A stretch of DNA of 64,000 nucleotides from Azadirachta indica (GCA_022749755.1 CM040444.1:3785009-3849008); one strand, 5' to 3'; positions 30,366 through 44,910 are shown, counted from the stretch's first letter. Translations and numbers: made by a program. Notes: generated by a model from the sequence alone, not told the origin.

Positions 30366-32480
30366 TATCTTTTCTCTACCAAGTTGTTATCTTTATTATG
30401 TAATTTTGATGAGTTATCGGATATTAAACTGACAGAGGATGTCATTTATAGGAATAATATTTGAACTCATCGTAAAATAGCTATCTCATCATATGGACCA
30501 AATTGTAAAAAATAAAATTACCAAACCAAGAGCATCATTGACAAAATAAAACCTTTAATTGTGAATTCTTCAATGGCAGAACTAATCCTTGGAAATTAAA
30601 TTAGAAAAAAGAAAATAACCCAAATCCCAACATCAGCAAACTGAAAAATATGCAACACGAAATAACAAAATTTATATGCATTAAAACGAGAGATTAAATA
30701 GAAATTGGAAATCAATTTAGGACAGTTCCCTGAATTAAAACATGAGTGAAAGACATGTAAAAACTAGAGGCTGCCTCATGAATCAACTCCAGGCCGGGTG
30801 AAATTGAGCTCTCACATGAATAAACCAGGCAAGAACTCATTTGGATCGGCCACAAATCAAATATTATATATTTTTTTCACCCATGACATCAAATATTACA
30901 TATATTAAAAATATATTTTAGTTTTAAAAGATAAGATGCATAAATTTTTTTTTTGTGGCATGAAAATTTTTTAAATTTAATATAGACAATAATTTAACTA
31001 GAAATTATAATTATTCAAGAATTTTAGTGGGGTAAAATATGGCCACCCAAATTTCAGTTGTAGAATTGGATCAAACCCAAAGGCCCAAACTTTTATTATT
31101 ATTGGATTTAAAAGAAAGGCTCCAATGTCACTTAAGTTTTGGGTCAACAGAAAAGGCTTAAAGTAAGTAAGCATTTCAAATTAATTTATCATTACTATGA
31201 TAATAATGCCCTTTTTTAAAAAATTAAGAAATAAATATAAATGTTTTGAACAGGATGTGTCATAAAAATTGATGATGAATAAAATATTTTTGTAAATTGA
31301 CACAATCTAAAACATATTATTCAATAATTATTCTAAAAAAATTGAAATTAAAAACAATTATAGTCTTAATAAAAAATTCTTTATCTTTTATAATTTTTGC
31401 ATTAGTTGTTACAAAAACTTTAAATAAATTTTTTCTCTTTTATTTTTATTTAAATTTATTTTTTATTAGATAATTTTATTTTCATTGTTTTTTAAGTTTT
31501 TGGAATCATTATTTATTTGATCACCCATATAATGTATGTGAATATATAATATAATGTATATTAATATAAATCATAATAATTATGTTAGTTTACTGGTAAA
31601 GAATCAAATTGTTGAGCTTAAGATTCAAACTCTTGTACTTATGAATATCATTTTTTTTTCTTTAAAAAAATAAAGTTGGGCTAAGTTATAGTTTAGGCCC
31701 AATATAGATTTAATTTGATTAGAAGTAAATATGTTAAATGATAAAAATATTAACATATTAACAGTTAACGGCCAAATTTTAATGGTAAGAGAGCAGAATA
31801 TAGTTTTAAAATAATAGGGAGGTAAGTGGTGAAAGTGCAAAAAATCAACAGTAAAATTGATATTTTTTCATATATAAATATATATTATTAACTTTATTTT
31901 ATTTTAGCATATATTAAAATTATAAAGTCAATCTTATCAATCATATCTTCAATCAAGTTATAGCAAAATGTGAAACATTTTATACACTTGAATCACATAC
32001 TATTTATGATTTTTTTTTAATTTTACATTTTAAGCTATGTTGGCAACTCTTTATTTTTATTTTTTTCACAAATATTATATTTTACTCATAGAATATCATT
32101 TAAGACTGGTTTAAAATTATTGTGACTTATAAAATAATTTGCAATTATTATACACAAAATAAGCAAATACTATTACATAAATTAATTGTACGAGAATATT
32201 TATAGAAAAAATTAATTATATTATTTAGATTTTTAAGATTCAACAATAAAATAAAAATTTCACTTTTTGTTCAATAGAAAAAAAATTAAAATTGACCTTA
32301 ATTTAAAAAAAAATACTAAATCACTTAACATAACCAAATTCATCCAATTAAATATTAAATGAAAAACAAACAAACGCCAAATTATAAAATGAACAATTTA
32401 ATTTTTTAATCTAATACAAATTTAATAAAAAAATTATAAAATAATTAATTATATATTATATATATGAGATGTGTGATATA
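30366..32480. repeat. Upstream array flank, blocks shared with 56.6-59.6 kb
   Basis: 30870-31210 (AAAATATATTTTAG, CACCCAAATTTC, TGTAGAATTGGATCAAA) matches 56660-56990. 31990-32460 (ATTGTGACTTATAAAAT, TAAATTAATTGTA, the run before TATATATAT) matches 58390-59600 in the same order. These are parts of a duplicated flank with no coding sequence. The part from 30366 to 30860 is the CYP72A 3'UTR and plain AT-rich DNA. Confidence 0.6.
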
Positions 32481-35400
32481 AGGATGGTAATAAAGCAGAA
32501 GACTAACAAAGAAATTTGGAAATCGTTGTCGCATATACCCAAAATATTCCTGGAGACGGTAGATGTAGAATCTATGGAGTCAAGGCTATCATTACTACAA
32601 CTACACAATATTAGGGAAGAAAGAACTTCTTCTCTTGTGTGAGCAAGTGAAGGCAATGAGAAATGGGGGGCTAAAGGTCAAATGTCTTTCGAAAACTCAA
32701 TAATCTAAGAATATGGGACCCTTTTTCTCGACAAATTTTCTTGACAGAAAATGACTGGTTTTTACCAGTAATCGCCATAAAATACTTACCTCCCTTCTTT
32801 ACAAGAAAGAAAGAGTGAGTTCAAAGTCTCTATAATTATATTGAGGTGGATTTTATTTTTAGTTCGAATTTTTATACAGGTATGTTGAAGTAAATTTAAT
32901 TTAAATTTAACGAAGCTTTTTGAAATATAGTTAGACTTGCAACATCCTCAATTTCTAACTCTTAACAAAATTTTAATTTCTATATAGAAAGATGGTACAT
33001 ATAATATATGAATTAAAAGGATAATCGATTTTAATATTGATATAAATAAATATAAATACACTAAATTATTGCTTTTATAATTTTTTACTTAAATATGTAT
33101 TAAATATTAGTTTTTAGTAAAAAGACTAATAAGTTTGTAAAGTATTATCAAATATATATTGTTTAATCCTATTAATTTAAAAATTACTCGTATAATTCTC
33201 ATTAAATATTAGTGACATACTTGAAATTTAACATCATTGTTATAATCAAAAATTAAAAATTTTAATTTATGTAATTGAATGATTACTTTAAGAAATTAGT
33301 GACAGAAGAGGGTCAATATTTTTTTTAAGTATGACTTATTTATCATATTAAGAGTTAAATAAATGATCTGTAAGCAATTAAGTTTAAAATTTACATAGAA
33401 ACTCTACTTTCTTTTTCTCTTTTAGTAAATATAAAAATTGAAAATGATTGGTTAGAATTGTGAATATATTGATTAATACTAAACTTTCAAATTTATATCT
33501 CATATTTTTATTTTAATACATTAATTTTAATTAACTTAAAATACTATTAAATTGGGATACCAATTAATATTGATCAATTAATTTTATCTATATGAAATTA
33601 TCGTTTTATGAAGAACTTATTTTAATTTGTATATGATGTTTCTGTCAAGAATTATGACGTGGGAAAAGTCATATAACCATACGCAAGAAACATGACGTGA
33701 TAGATTATTTATAAAGTGTTTCTTTGACGAGTCAAGATTCCATAACCAGCAACAGAGAAAGTGGAATATGAAAACTTGATAATATAAAATATGAATGTGG
33801 AAGACAAATAAAATCTTGTTATCCAGGAAATGAATCTAGAAATTAAGATGTATGAAAACTTACTGTTTTGCACGTGCACTAAGAACTCAGACGCAAATTA
33901 AGAATTCAAATCCACTTCTTTACATGTTTGTATATATTTAAGAGTTATAATAATATTTTAATTCATTATTTTTCTTTAAATTGATCATCTATTTTCGTAT
34001 ACTATTAATTATATATAAATTCTTAAAATATATTATTTAATAAAAATACTTTAAAGAAAAAAATATTAAGGTTATTGAGGTTTAACTTAATGAACACTTA
34101 AGTCTCAGTAATTTAAAAAATACTTATAAAAATTTCGATTTATTTTATAAAAGATGATTAAACACTTACTAATAATAGTTATTTAACAAAAATTACTATT
34201 AAATTATTAAAATGTGATAAAATATGATATATATGTATTGAAAATATATTAATAAAATAAATCATAATATTATTATTTTATATTACATTAACTATATAAT
34301 ATTTGTTAGCATACTATAAATTTATATTTTATAAATATTGTAAATAATATTTTTTAATATATTATAACTAAAATTAAATTTATTTATTTTACAATATATT
34401 AACAATTGAATATTAATTAAGTATTAGAAAATAAATAAAATAAATCATAAATAAAAATATTAATATGTAAATAAAATATATTATAATACAATACTTATGA
34501 TTATATTATAATTTATATTTATGTATCGTTAAAATATATAAAATATGATAAAAATAAAATTTACTATTTATGAAATATATAAGTTTATACTATATTAATA
34601 AATTTTATATTATTCATGTACTATTTATTAATGTACATATATTATATTTTCTCAAATTTTAAAAATTTAATAATAATGTTTGTAAATAATTGTTTTAATA
34701 AGGGTGTAATCATCTTTTAAAATAAATTAGGATTTTTATGAGTATTTCTAAAACTATTAGAACTTATATATTATTAAGCTAAAACTTAGGACCTCCATAT
34801 CATTTTCTTAATAATTTATTTTAAAAAATTATGTATAATTAATATTGTTAAAAATCTTTCTAACTGTTAATTCTTACAATTAATAGTAAAAAAATTTATA
34901 TTATTAAAATTTATAATTTTTTAGGCAAACTTTAAGTTGTAAAACTTTTTACAATTAATGTTGTAAAAATTGACAGCTAGGGTTTTTTTGATAATATCAA
35001 TTATATATAATTTTTAAAACAACCATTTTAACTAAATGGTGGATCTTAAACTCATATAATTAATATTGAAAAAGTTTTATAGCTAATTTAAAAAAAAATC
35101 AAAAAAGTCTATTTAAAATCTTTTATATAATTAATATCATAAAAAAATTTAGAGCTAATTTCAACAAAAAAAATTAAAGGATAAAATATTATTATAACTT
35201 TCAAGTTTACATTATATTATTTATTATAAAATAAAAATAAGAACAATAAAATCATTTTATATGTCTTTAAATTGTTTAGGATAATAATATAAGGGTAAAA
35301 TAATTATTTAATTTTATTATGAATAGTTAATTAGAAGATATTTACAATTTTTTAAAAGTCAAAAGTGTCTTAATAATGTCAAAAACTCAAAAGATGTGTA

Positions 35401-36180
35401 GGTAAAGTACAATATTACTAAATTCTTATATAAATTTAAGAAATAAAATTGTATCATTATCACATATAATATGTTCCATCTAATTTAATTTTTACCCATC
35501 TCCATTATTCACATTATTCATTAAAAAAAATAAGGTGGTTGCTTACTTTAATTGTCCAAAGTTTTGCTTCCTATTTTCCACTAACCAAAGTATATAATTA
35601 TTAGTTTGTTTCCCAAGTACTGCACCAGTCTATTTGTTATTATCCTTAACATTTTCCTCATTCACTTATTAGGCTTGGTGGAGGCCGGGCTCCACTGACG
35701 GTGGAATTGCAATGTTTTCTTAAAGAAAATTTCATTAAATCGAATGAAACACGGCAGACAATTTCTTCCAGAATTTCTTCCAACTGATCAAATTATGATC
35801 ATCCTCAATCGTGCCTCACTTAAAAGGCCTCTTTATCAGAGATAATTTATTGAATTTCAGACTCAATCCAATAACTTTGAATTAACTTAACGACATTCAT
35901 GACATCATATTCAACTCAACATACATTGAACAAGTTGTGTTGAAAGAAGTCATAAATTCAACTATAGAATTGGAAAAGATGAAAAGGGCCCCAACATAGC
36001 ATGACCATAAATTCCAGGGTAATTTCCTAAAATTTTACAAGCAAATGTTTTTGGCTATTTACATAAATTAGATTTAAATTAGGGTTATTTTAGAAAATTA
36101 ACCAACTTTTAGTAGTAGCAAAGCCCCACCCTTTGATCATCGCCTTTTTTTTATAGAAAGAAAGACTTTGATCATTGCCT
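32481..36180. other. Gene-free flank upstream of array gene 2
   Basis: 32505-32705 is related to 21055-21300. 33510-33910 is related to 41280-41720, 49620-49930 and 61060-61560 (TATCGTTTT..., TGTGGAAGA, GGAAATGAATCTA). 33950-35450 is very AT-rich with nothing recognisable. 35460-36180 is related to the immediate upstream regions of the pseudogene (59650-60560) and gene 6 (62430-62880). Confidence 0.55.
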
Positions 36181-36221
36181 TTATGGGTAAATTGCTTCAG
36201 AAATTTCCTTACTATACATTA
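36181..36221 (+). promoter_or_regulatory. Core promoter of array gene 2
   Basis: The conserved block is degenerate here (TTGCTTCAGAAATTTCCTT, 36192-36210) and the TATA box is weak (CTATACATTA). The promoter is less canonical than those of genes 3, 4 and 6. Confidence 0.45.
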
Positions 36222-36307
36222 ATTTAAAACTCGTGCAAGAATCTCTAAATTTACCTCACAAGTGTCTCTTTTCCATTTGGGACGATTAAGAAACTAAACA
36301 AATTAAG

Positions 36308-36941
36308 ATGCAGAGCTGCAACTGCAACTGTTGTCTTCAAAACCCTTCAAGGTCAGTACATGCATATATACAGTTATTTATTTAGGGTTGGTTGGTTTCT
36401 AATTAATTACTTCGTTTCTGATCGATGGTTTTGTATATATGCATGCAGTGAGCATCAGCATTTCATTTCTTCGTCGACGTCATATCCTAATATTTTCGGG
36501 TTTCTGATTCCGGCGCTCATCGGTATCGTGGGTGCGAATGTTCAAGGCGCAGCTGAGCCGCTGTTTGCAACTCATAAAATGAATATCTGCTCTTTTCTTG
36601 TAGCCACAGCGGCCTACTGCGGTGCGCTTGCAGCTGACGTCAAGTCTCGACGTCGTCGACCAAATTCCTCTCAGTTCTGGTGCCTTGTTGCTATTATGTT
36701 AGGATCTCTTTCTTCAGTCTCGTTGGTCTCTACCTTTGCCGAATGCTCTGTTGGTCATATCATTTTATGCACTGCATGGACCTGTGCAGGTACCATTATT
36801 TTTATCGACAAATATGGCAAATCATTTATGGCTGCTCTCCGTTGGCTTTGCTACGATATTTTGAAGCCATTTTTCTCCACCATTTTCAATTTGTTTCAAG
36901 GTGACAACAAGGACACTCAGCTACAACTGCCACCTGTGTAA
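36308..36941 (+). CDS. Array gene 2: Cys-rich N-terminus, four-helix membrane protein
   Basis: Same unknown family. Exon 1 is 36308-36351 and exon 2 36449-36941 (97-bp intron, AG/GTCAGT and TGCAG); 178 aa. The N-terminus is MQSCNCNCC. Four predicted helices and the tail QLQLPPV are retained. Particular to this copy: a shortened, more basic loop (KSRRRRPNSSQ), Cys for Arg after the loop (QFWCLV), His for Asn (VGHII), and Asp-Lys instead of Tyr-Gln after helix 4 (IDKYGK). A 167-base stretch of exon 2 (36474-36640) is identical to gene 4. The AATAAA context seen after genes 1, 3, 4 and 6 was not found at the equivalent place. Confidence 0.8.
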
Positions 36942-36986
36942 GAGTGCTGGATCAGCGGAGTGATTCCATTTAAGTATTTAGGTTGT

Positions 36987-37026
<40 letters not shown>

Positions 37027-40000
37027 CTGTATAACGGGTAATAATATTGTCCTCCCTAATGAGTTATTACCCCATATCTTAAAAGACAAATTAATATAGA
37101 TTTGGCTTTGTTTCAAAGCACACAAGCATGCTGTTGCTCTGTAAGCCGTTTGTAATTTAATTTTATAGTTTATATTTTATCATATTTTCAGAAAATGAAT
37201 AGTCTGGTCAAACTTCTTTCTACCTCTCTCCGCGGGCTATAGGAGCAGCGCTCTCTATTGCTCAGCTTTCATTTTCTTACAAAAAAAAAAAAAAATCCAC
37301 GTTTTTATAAATGAAATAATTAATTTATTTTTAAAAATAATTATGAATACGAATCTGAAGATCGAAAATTGTTGATGAACGTGTATATTTGAGACGAACA
37401 AGAGTTACACATGTCATTTAATAAAGACAAGATGATTGCACGCAAGCACGCATGCCAAATTAGACAACTCAAAATGATGAAAGGAGTTTGATTGAAGAGA
37501 ATGAACGATGGAGATTCACCAGAAGATATTAAATTAATCTAAATATGGAAAAAGGTTTCGAAACATGGAAGAAGGTTTATGGTCAGAGACTTCTATTCTT
37601 TCACGGCACAATGGCTTTCCAATAAAACTTTCGAAGTCATTTTATATATATATATAAGGTGAGTCAATATCTATTTTATCATTATTTTCTGAAGCAAACA
37701 CACATACACACTCTCTCGGATGCTCTTGAAATTTTAAAAGCAACAATTAGATACTCCCTAAAATTTACAGAAACAACAAATAGTGTGCCATTATTTTACC
37801 TTTATTATTCTTAAAGGAATATTTTAGTAATTTCACTATTCATCTCCTTTTTCTTTTCTCCTTCCTTTACATTTTCTCTCTATGCCAACGAGCTTAGTTT
37901 TGACTGGCAAATAAAGGGTATATATAACATATGCAAGATCAAAACTAAACCCACTCAATCGTTAAAAAGAAAATGAAAGAGCGAAGAAGAAGAAGAAAAA
38001 GAGAAAAAGAAGGAAGAAAACGAGGAGATAAACAGTAAAATTATTAAAGTATTCCTACAAGATCAAAGGTAGATTAACGGCACAAGAATTCTACGGTGTA
38101 TCTATCATTTTTGAAATTTCAAGAGAGTATCTATCGATTTTCCATACTTCAAATTACATATCAAATTTTCTTATTATTTTAAAGAGTAAACACAATTATC
38201 CTTTTATTACTAACAGTAAAAAAAAGTAAATTTTTCGTTATCTCTTAAGAGTATTTATGACATTTATATGTAACTATATTTATTTGTGATTTTGCCAAAC
38301 CTTATATTACCTATTTTAATATGTATATATATATATATATATATATTCACTCTATTAAAAGACGAATTTGGTGTTTATTTTGTTAATGTGAAGTTTGAAT
38401 AGATCTCTTATAGTGGCTTTATGGATAGTGATCCCAATGGGCATAGATAAACAAACGGAGAAGCCCGCAGTTTTTTGGAGTTTGCATTGGATATATAAAA
38501 TTGAGTGTAGGTTTATTTTTTATTCATATATATACATATAACTACCAAACATAATAAAACATAACCAATGATTTCACATATTATATTATTATGAATGACC
38601 AAATTAACTTTTATATATTTCGAAATAAATAAAACTTATAAGAATATTTAAGGAAGAAGGTTGATGATCTCTAAATTGTTTTCAAATATATATTTTAATC
38701 TCACTAATTAAAAAATTACTTATTTAACTCATTTAACATTAGTGACATGTTCAAAATAAATCTTCAATTGTATCATTAAACTCCAAAATTTCAATATATG
38801 TGATATTATGATTAATTTTAAAAAATGAGTGACAGAATGAAGATAATACTTATTTTGAGTACGATGTCTTTACAAATTAAGAGTTAAATGTATATTTGTA
38901 AAGTATCAGGATTAAAGTATATAGACCACATTGTGGAGATTTAGAAGTCCTTTTTCTTAAAATTTATAATTTTGAAAAACAACAATTATATAAACATATT
39001 TAGATTTTAAATTTCAAGGTTTATAAAAGTTTTAATTTAATTTTAAACGTAATTATCACTGTCTCTAATATTTTTTGAAAACCACCGATATAAAACTAAT
39101 CGTACTTGAACTTCAAATAAAAAATTAATTATGCACTTAAAAGGCAATCTTAACTGAGGCCCGACCTGTAAAGAAATAGTATGCTTCACTCAGTTAATCT
39201 GTGCATTTAGAAGCATAAGTTGACAACGCAATGACCCAATCTCTATGGGCCTTCTACGATGGGGTTTCTAAGTAAATTAGATTGCACTAAAGTGTAATTT
39301 AGTCTGAGGCCAAGCCCAAGCTCAAGCCCAGAGCCCAAATATCTCTTGCATTTAAACAGAAAATTTTTTACATAAACACATGTAATAACGTTTAAGATCT
39401 AAAGAGTGAGTATCGAAAGAAAGAAATAATTTTTTTCCTTGGAGCATTGCATAATTCACAGTAATTTTAATTAAAATAAGAAATAAAAATATATGCTCAA
39501 TAATGTTTTGGACTGAAAATCAACAATCAAATCGTTTAAGAGTATAAAAATTGAGATTGTGATTTTACAGTTTTAGCCTCAATCTAATTAGGCTTGCTCA
39601 TTAAACTTGGCTATTGCAGTATTTTGTTTTAGTTCTTTAGAAACATTGTAGAAATATAAAATATATCTCCACTAAAATTTTGATTTGAGTAAAATATATT
39701 TCTTACATCATTTCAAGAAATTTTAACAATAAACAGTTACATTAAAAATTTTAGGAAAACCCATTTAAAAAAAATATGCAACACAATTTCTTTAATTTTT
39801 CTTCTTATCATGTGTGTAAAATATATTTTACATAAAATAAAGCCATTTATGTAAAACACACTTTTTACTTAAGATGGGCGTATAAAATATTTTTATGTTA
39901 GAATTCAAATTAATTTTATGAAAAAAATAACCTGCATACTTACTGTTTGATTTAATAACCTATTACCTCATTATTCGAAAAATACTCCATTATATTTCTA

Positions 40001-41215
40001 ACTTATAAGTTTTTTCGGTTATGTTCTTAATAGATTTAAAAATTAACCGAACCTAAATCATAAATATTTTGATTTTACTCTTAAAATTATTAAAATTTTA
40101 AAACTATTAGAAATCAAACTAGACCAGTGATTGAAAATGCAAAATCCTTATCATTACATCACGTGCAACTTTGTTTTTTTTTTTTTTATATTCTTTAATA
40201 TATATTGATAAAATAAAAATTTTAAAAATCAAAAATTATTTTTGTAATTTTTAATTAATTTTAGAAAATAAGATAATCGTAAAACAAAATTTATTTTAGA
40301 AATTAGTTATCAATTTTTTATTTTGTTTAAACAAAGTATCTTCCATTTCTTTTCGTCAAAAATTTCATATTTTAACTAAACAATCATGAAAAAAAAACAT
40401 TTAAATTATTTTCCCTTCTATTTCATTATTATATTTTCCGTTCCAATTTATGTTTTTCCCTTTTTTTTTCTTCTTACTTCATCATGTTACATTCAACGTA
40501 TTAAGAATTTTAATATAAAAATATTACACAAACAAAGTTAGATTTAAATAAATTTAAATTGATGTTTGAACCAAATTAAAATGATTGAAATTAAGTGATT
40601 CGGCCTCTTTTAATTAAAGTTCTTATTAAAAAGATATACTTCAATAAATTAAATTATAGAATTACTTCACAATGATAAACACAACTGGAAATTTATAATT
40701 TATAATCTATACCTCTCTGTCTGATACGGGAATCTGCAAAGCAAACGAAAAAAAAAAAAAAAAAAAGCAAAAGATTACCAGGGACGTTATTGAAAAAGCT
40801 AACGAATAAAAATTAGGACCTACATGCAACGAATATAAACAAATAATCTTGGAATACTCCTTGTTAGGTGTCAAATTTCTTCAATTTGTTTGGTTAAACT
40901 CAATAAAAAATTAAAGATTTATCCAAAAAGTTTCTGAATTCTAGGGTTTTATAGTGGAAGTAAAGTCACAATCGTTGCCAACAAACTTTTATTCAGGTTT
41001 GTTGGTATGTTTTTTTTTTTAAGTTTTCTCAATAATATTACGAAAACTTACTTCTTTTTTTAAAACAAAATAAATAGAAGTAGAGTTCTTTTGAAAACGA
41101 GTAAATTTGATTTAAATTAAACATAAATTTGGCCAATAAATTTCATCAAAATTTTTTATTGAGAATGAATAAATTTTTTAAGTAATATTAAAATAATATT
41201 TGATTAATAAATTTT

Positions 41216-41261
<46 letters not shown>

Positions 41262-41279
41262 CATATAAATATATGCAGT
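36942..41279. other. Downstream flank of gene 2 and upstream flank of gene 3
   Basis: (AC)n(AT)n at 36987-37026. 37060-37140 (GATTTGGCTTTGTTTC, CATGCTGTTGCTCTGTAAG) is the family 3' flank, also after genes 3 and 4. 37230-37270 is the GC-richer GGAGCAGCGCTC block. 37380-37660 is related to 22870-23130 and 47400-47490. (TA)n lies at about 38325-38346. 40750-41010 is related to 19840-20280. (CT)n(AT)n lies at 41216-41260. No gene was recognised. Confidence 0.5.
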
Positions 41280-42490
41280 ACTTGAATTTGTATACGACTT
41301 CTACCAAGAATTGGGACGCGGCGAAAGTGAGATAATTATACACCAGAAATAATATGATAGATTATATATAGTGTTTCTTTTGATGTTTGTCAAGAAGAAA
41401 CAATTATGTGCGGATTTTACACCATAAAACTATTAAAATATTAAAATATGTCACTTTCTTTAATATCGAGAAAGAACTTTCGGTTTCAAATAACAATATA
41501 TTATATCTCCACTCGGCAATTTGATATGAATATAAAATGTAGATGTGGAAGATGGAAAAATTCTCCTCCAAGCACTGAATCTAGCCAGATGCACTTTGAA
41601 AACTTATGGTTCAATTCATCTGATGAAACATGCAATAAATTCTCTTATCTAGCCTTGCATATTGAGCACTCAAATGCAAAAAGTCTCGAGTAAAGACGTA
41701 CCCAAAAATTCGAACTTCCTGCCTATGGCAGCAGAACTCTCCTAACAATTCTAAAGTTTCTCACTAAAAAATATAAACAGGTATTCTTCACCCTGCATTC
41801 AGATACCGCACACATTATGTGTACATATCTAAACTGTGTCACAATTATTACAGAATTTGCAATTTCAATAAATATCTAAAGTGAATGTGTAATATTATAA
41901 TACTAAAAAAATTATGTACAATAGTTAATAAAGATTCTAATAATATTTAGAATAACTCAATCGATTCAATTATCAATAATAAGTAGTGATTAATGAAAGT
42001 GATGACAACAGAGATTACAACGCTTGCCATTGCTAATTTTGAATTATTTAATTATTAATAAAAATAGTAATAATTAATACTCAACATTAATGATAAAATA
42101 ATTTATATATAGTTTATGTCTTACAATGTAATGAGACATTGAATAATTGTATCTCATTAAATTTTATCCAACATAATTTATTGCAATCTAATTAATTTAT
42201 TTTAATAAAATCCAACACATACTTCTAAACACAATATTCATGCTCAAAGCATTTTATAAGCAAATTAAAAATTTATAAAATTGGAAAGTAATCTCAATCA
42301 AGGTAATATTAAAATTAAAGATGTTTATAATAAATAATATTTAATTTTTAAAATTTTAATAAGGAGTGTATCTCATTAAATGATTGTTGAATAAAATTAA
42401 GAACAAAAATTCTTATATAAACTTAAGTGACCATCAAGTGGTATCATTATCACATATAATATAATATGTTTCATATATATAATTTATTTT
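41280..42490. repeat. Duplicated upstream block of array gene 3
   Basis: 41280-41720 matches 49620-49930, 61190-61560 and more weakly 33600-33910 (markers CTCCACTCGGCAATTTGAT, TGTGGAAGAT, CTAGCCTTGCA, AAGACGTACCCAAAAATT). 42300-42480 (AATAAGGAGTGTATCTCATT) matches 50160-50280. The 81-codon frame at 41448-41693 is broken in the related copies, so it is not called. Confidence 0.6.
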
Positions 42491-44650
42491 TCTAATAAGT
42501 GAATAGTTACTCACTTATCTTTTACTATCAAACTTAAAAATATGCATAAATTCTTAAGTGGTAATGTTGTTTTGATAAAATTTATTGTCTTTGTATAGAA
42601 ATAAAGATAATCATACTTAAGGTGATAAGCGGTACAAAAAGGGATAAAAAGGACATGTCATAAAAAATCGGAAACAAAATAAAAGGACTAAAGTGCAAGG
42701 AAATTGAGGACTTAAATGAAATAAATGAAATTTAAGACACTGTACTATAATATTTAAATAATTAGGGACTTAATTAAAAAAGATTGAAAGACTTAATTAA
42801 AATTATGCTCTACTTGATGCATGGTGTGACATCCTCGTAAAGCGCCATGTTAGTGTATCCTATATTTAATTAGTTTTGGCTTGCTTCGACCTCATCAAAA
42901 AGACAGCTTCAGTCCCCGACTAGTTTAGGAGGGTGGTTTAAATCCTCTCTACATAATAGCCTTTGGGACCAAAGTTGAATTTGTACTATGAAACATTTAA
43001 GTACTTGAATTGTCATACCTTAGCACACCTAACCAGTACGCGATCTCTCATGCCATGATAATTCTTTCCTACCGAAAATTGTGCACGCCCTCGTACATGT
43101 GGCTATTTTCAAATATTTCGCTAACTCAATTGGTAGACCATCGAGGTCCTACCTTGCATACTGCTCTACTTTAATATGCCCATCTTCCCTAGAAGTTAGA
43201 AAGACTCTCGTAAAGAGAACACGGTAACATTCAGTCGTGCGAGCATGCCATCCTCGATGAAAGGCGGTAGTAGTGTTTGGCATAGTTGAGGTGCTATGCG
43301 GTTGCCTTTCAAACCATTATTCTCATTTTCTCTCAAGAAGAACCCATACCGCGGGACACAACAACATGGTGTGAGCACGCCCACAATCAGGGCAGCATGG
43401 TGAATGGTTACAAATTGATTTTAGGTTAAAAAGGGCTTAATTGGATAGTGCACAACAGCTTGTCTAAGTGCCGCACGTAGCCAAAATTATGCCAAATTTC
43501 TAGCACGTGAGATTGCGCCTTTCTTTGCATGCCCAATGGCAGAAAGTAGCGTGTGCCCGTAGCTAATTGTTTGAGATTGAAATTTCAGCCCTTGGATCAA
43601 CTTTTTAAGGGTTAGATCTGGATAATCTTAGGTTTTTTTATTTTTAGACATTAGCTATCATATAAAAGGAGTCATCCAAAAATAGAAAGCAAGCCTTTTA
43701 GAAAGAGAAAAGGGAAGAACAAAGGGAAAATTTTAGAAAAAAATGGGGAGAATTAAGTTTGAAATCCTTTGGAAGAAGACTTGAAGGTTGATTTTGGAAG
43801 CCCTTCATCACTAGTTTTGTCTTCTCAAACTCTCACTTTTGTCTTGGAATTCATTTTATTTTATTGTTAAAATGTTGTAAGGATGATGAATTTCATTATG
43901 AACTTGTGTTTGATTGTTGATATGTTAGGTTAAAATTTTCATATTGTAGAACTTTAATAAATTGTTACCATATTTTAACTAATTAAATAATTTGTTATTG
44001 TTATTAATTTTTAATCACTTGGGTTTTTTTGACACTTAATACTAATGATTTATTGTAAAATAAATTATTAAATTAAATATGAATGAATTAGTACTAGAGA
44101 TAGTTTAAATTGTTCACGAGATTTGAAAAACTCAATATAATATATTGAGATTTGGAAGAACATTAATAACTAAATAATCACATTAATACTTGGAAATTAA
44201 TAAACTGGAAGGTGAATTAATTTCTAGAAATTAATAATATATTGGATTTAAGGGGCATAAAGTTAATTTAGTCAGATAGGGATATCGATTAGTTTAACTA
44301 AATGTAAATCTAGTTCGACACTCGAAAGAGGGAATAAGATTCCTTAGAAGAGATATGATAAGAGAGATAAAATCGAAATCCTAAAACTAGTTTTTATATC
44401 AATTTCTACATATTTTTTCTTTAATTAGCTTAATTAATTAGTTTTTATTTTTGTTAATTAATTTAGTTACCTTTTATGTAATTTATATTTATATTTACTT
44501 GCTCTTACAAATTTTAAGTATTTAAATAAAATTAATTTATTATAATCACAATATTTAATTTAAAAATTTAAAAACTTAGTTGCACTGAGTAACACAACCT
44601 TTTCTTATCATTTAGTGCTTGTAATTTTTACGGTCTTTATTGCTGACTTG
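42490..44650. mobile_element. About 2.1-kb transposable-element insertion before array gene 3
   Basis: The flanks of genes 2, 4 and 6 run directly from the CATATAATTTA-type segment to GCTTACTTTAACTGTCC-TTTGCTTTCC, but in gene 3's flank these are separated by about 2.1 kb. The insert is distinctly GC-richer at 42820-43640 and has a TATATAAAAGG-like promoter at about 43660. It also has LTR-like text at 44290-44400 (CGACACTCGAAAG, ATCGAAATCCTAAAAC). No protein domains are readable. It is best explained as a solo LTR or LTR-derived non-autonomous element. The ends are approximate. Confidence 0.55.
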
Positions 44651-44910
44651 AGCTGTCCTAACTCTTTGCTTTCCGTTTTCCAATCGAAAGTAAACATTTA
44701 TTTGTTTGATTGCTAAAATCAGACAACTGTTAGTCCCAGTACTTTCCTTTTACATTTTTTTTTCACTTTTTCTTTTTGGGTTCTGCAAGGGATCATGGAT
44801 CGCATCAAAAATTACAAAATTAAACTTTCATGCCGGACCCTTTAATCATTGTATTTTTTTTTTCTCTTTCTTCTTGAAGAAAGACTTCGATCATTGTCTT
44901 TATTGGTGAA

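Noticed and set aside
41448..41693. 81-codon frame upstream of gene 3
   Set aside because: The paralogous segments at 49700 and 61300 are interrupted by deletions and stops; it is duplicated flank DNA.
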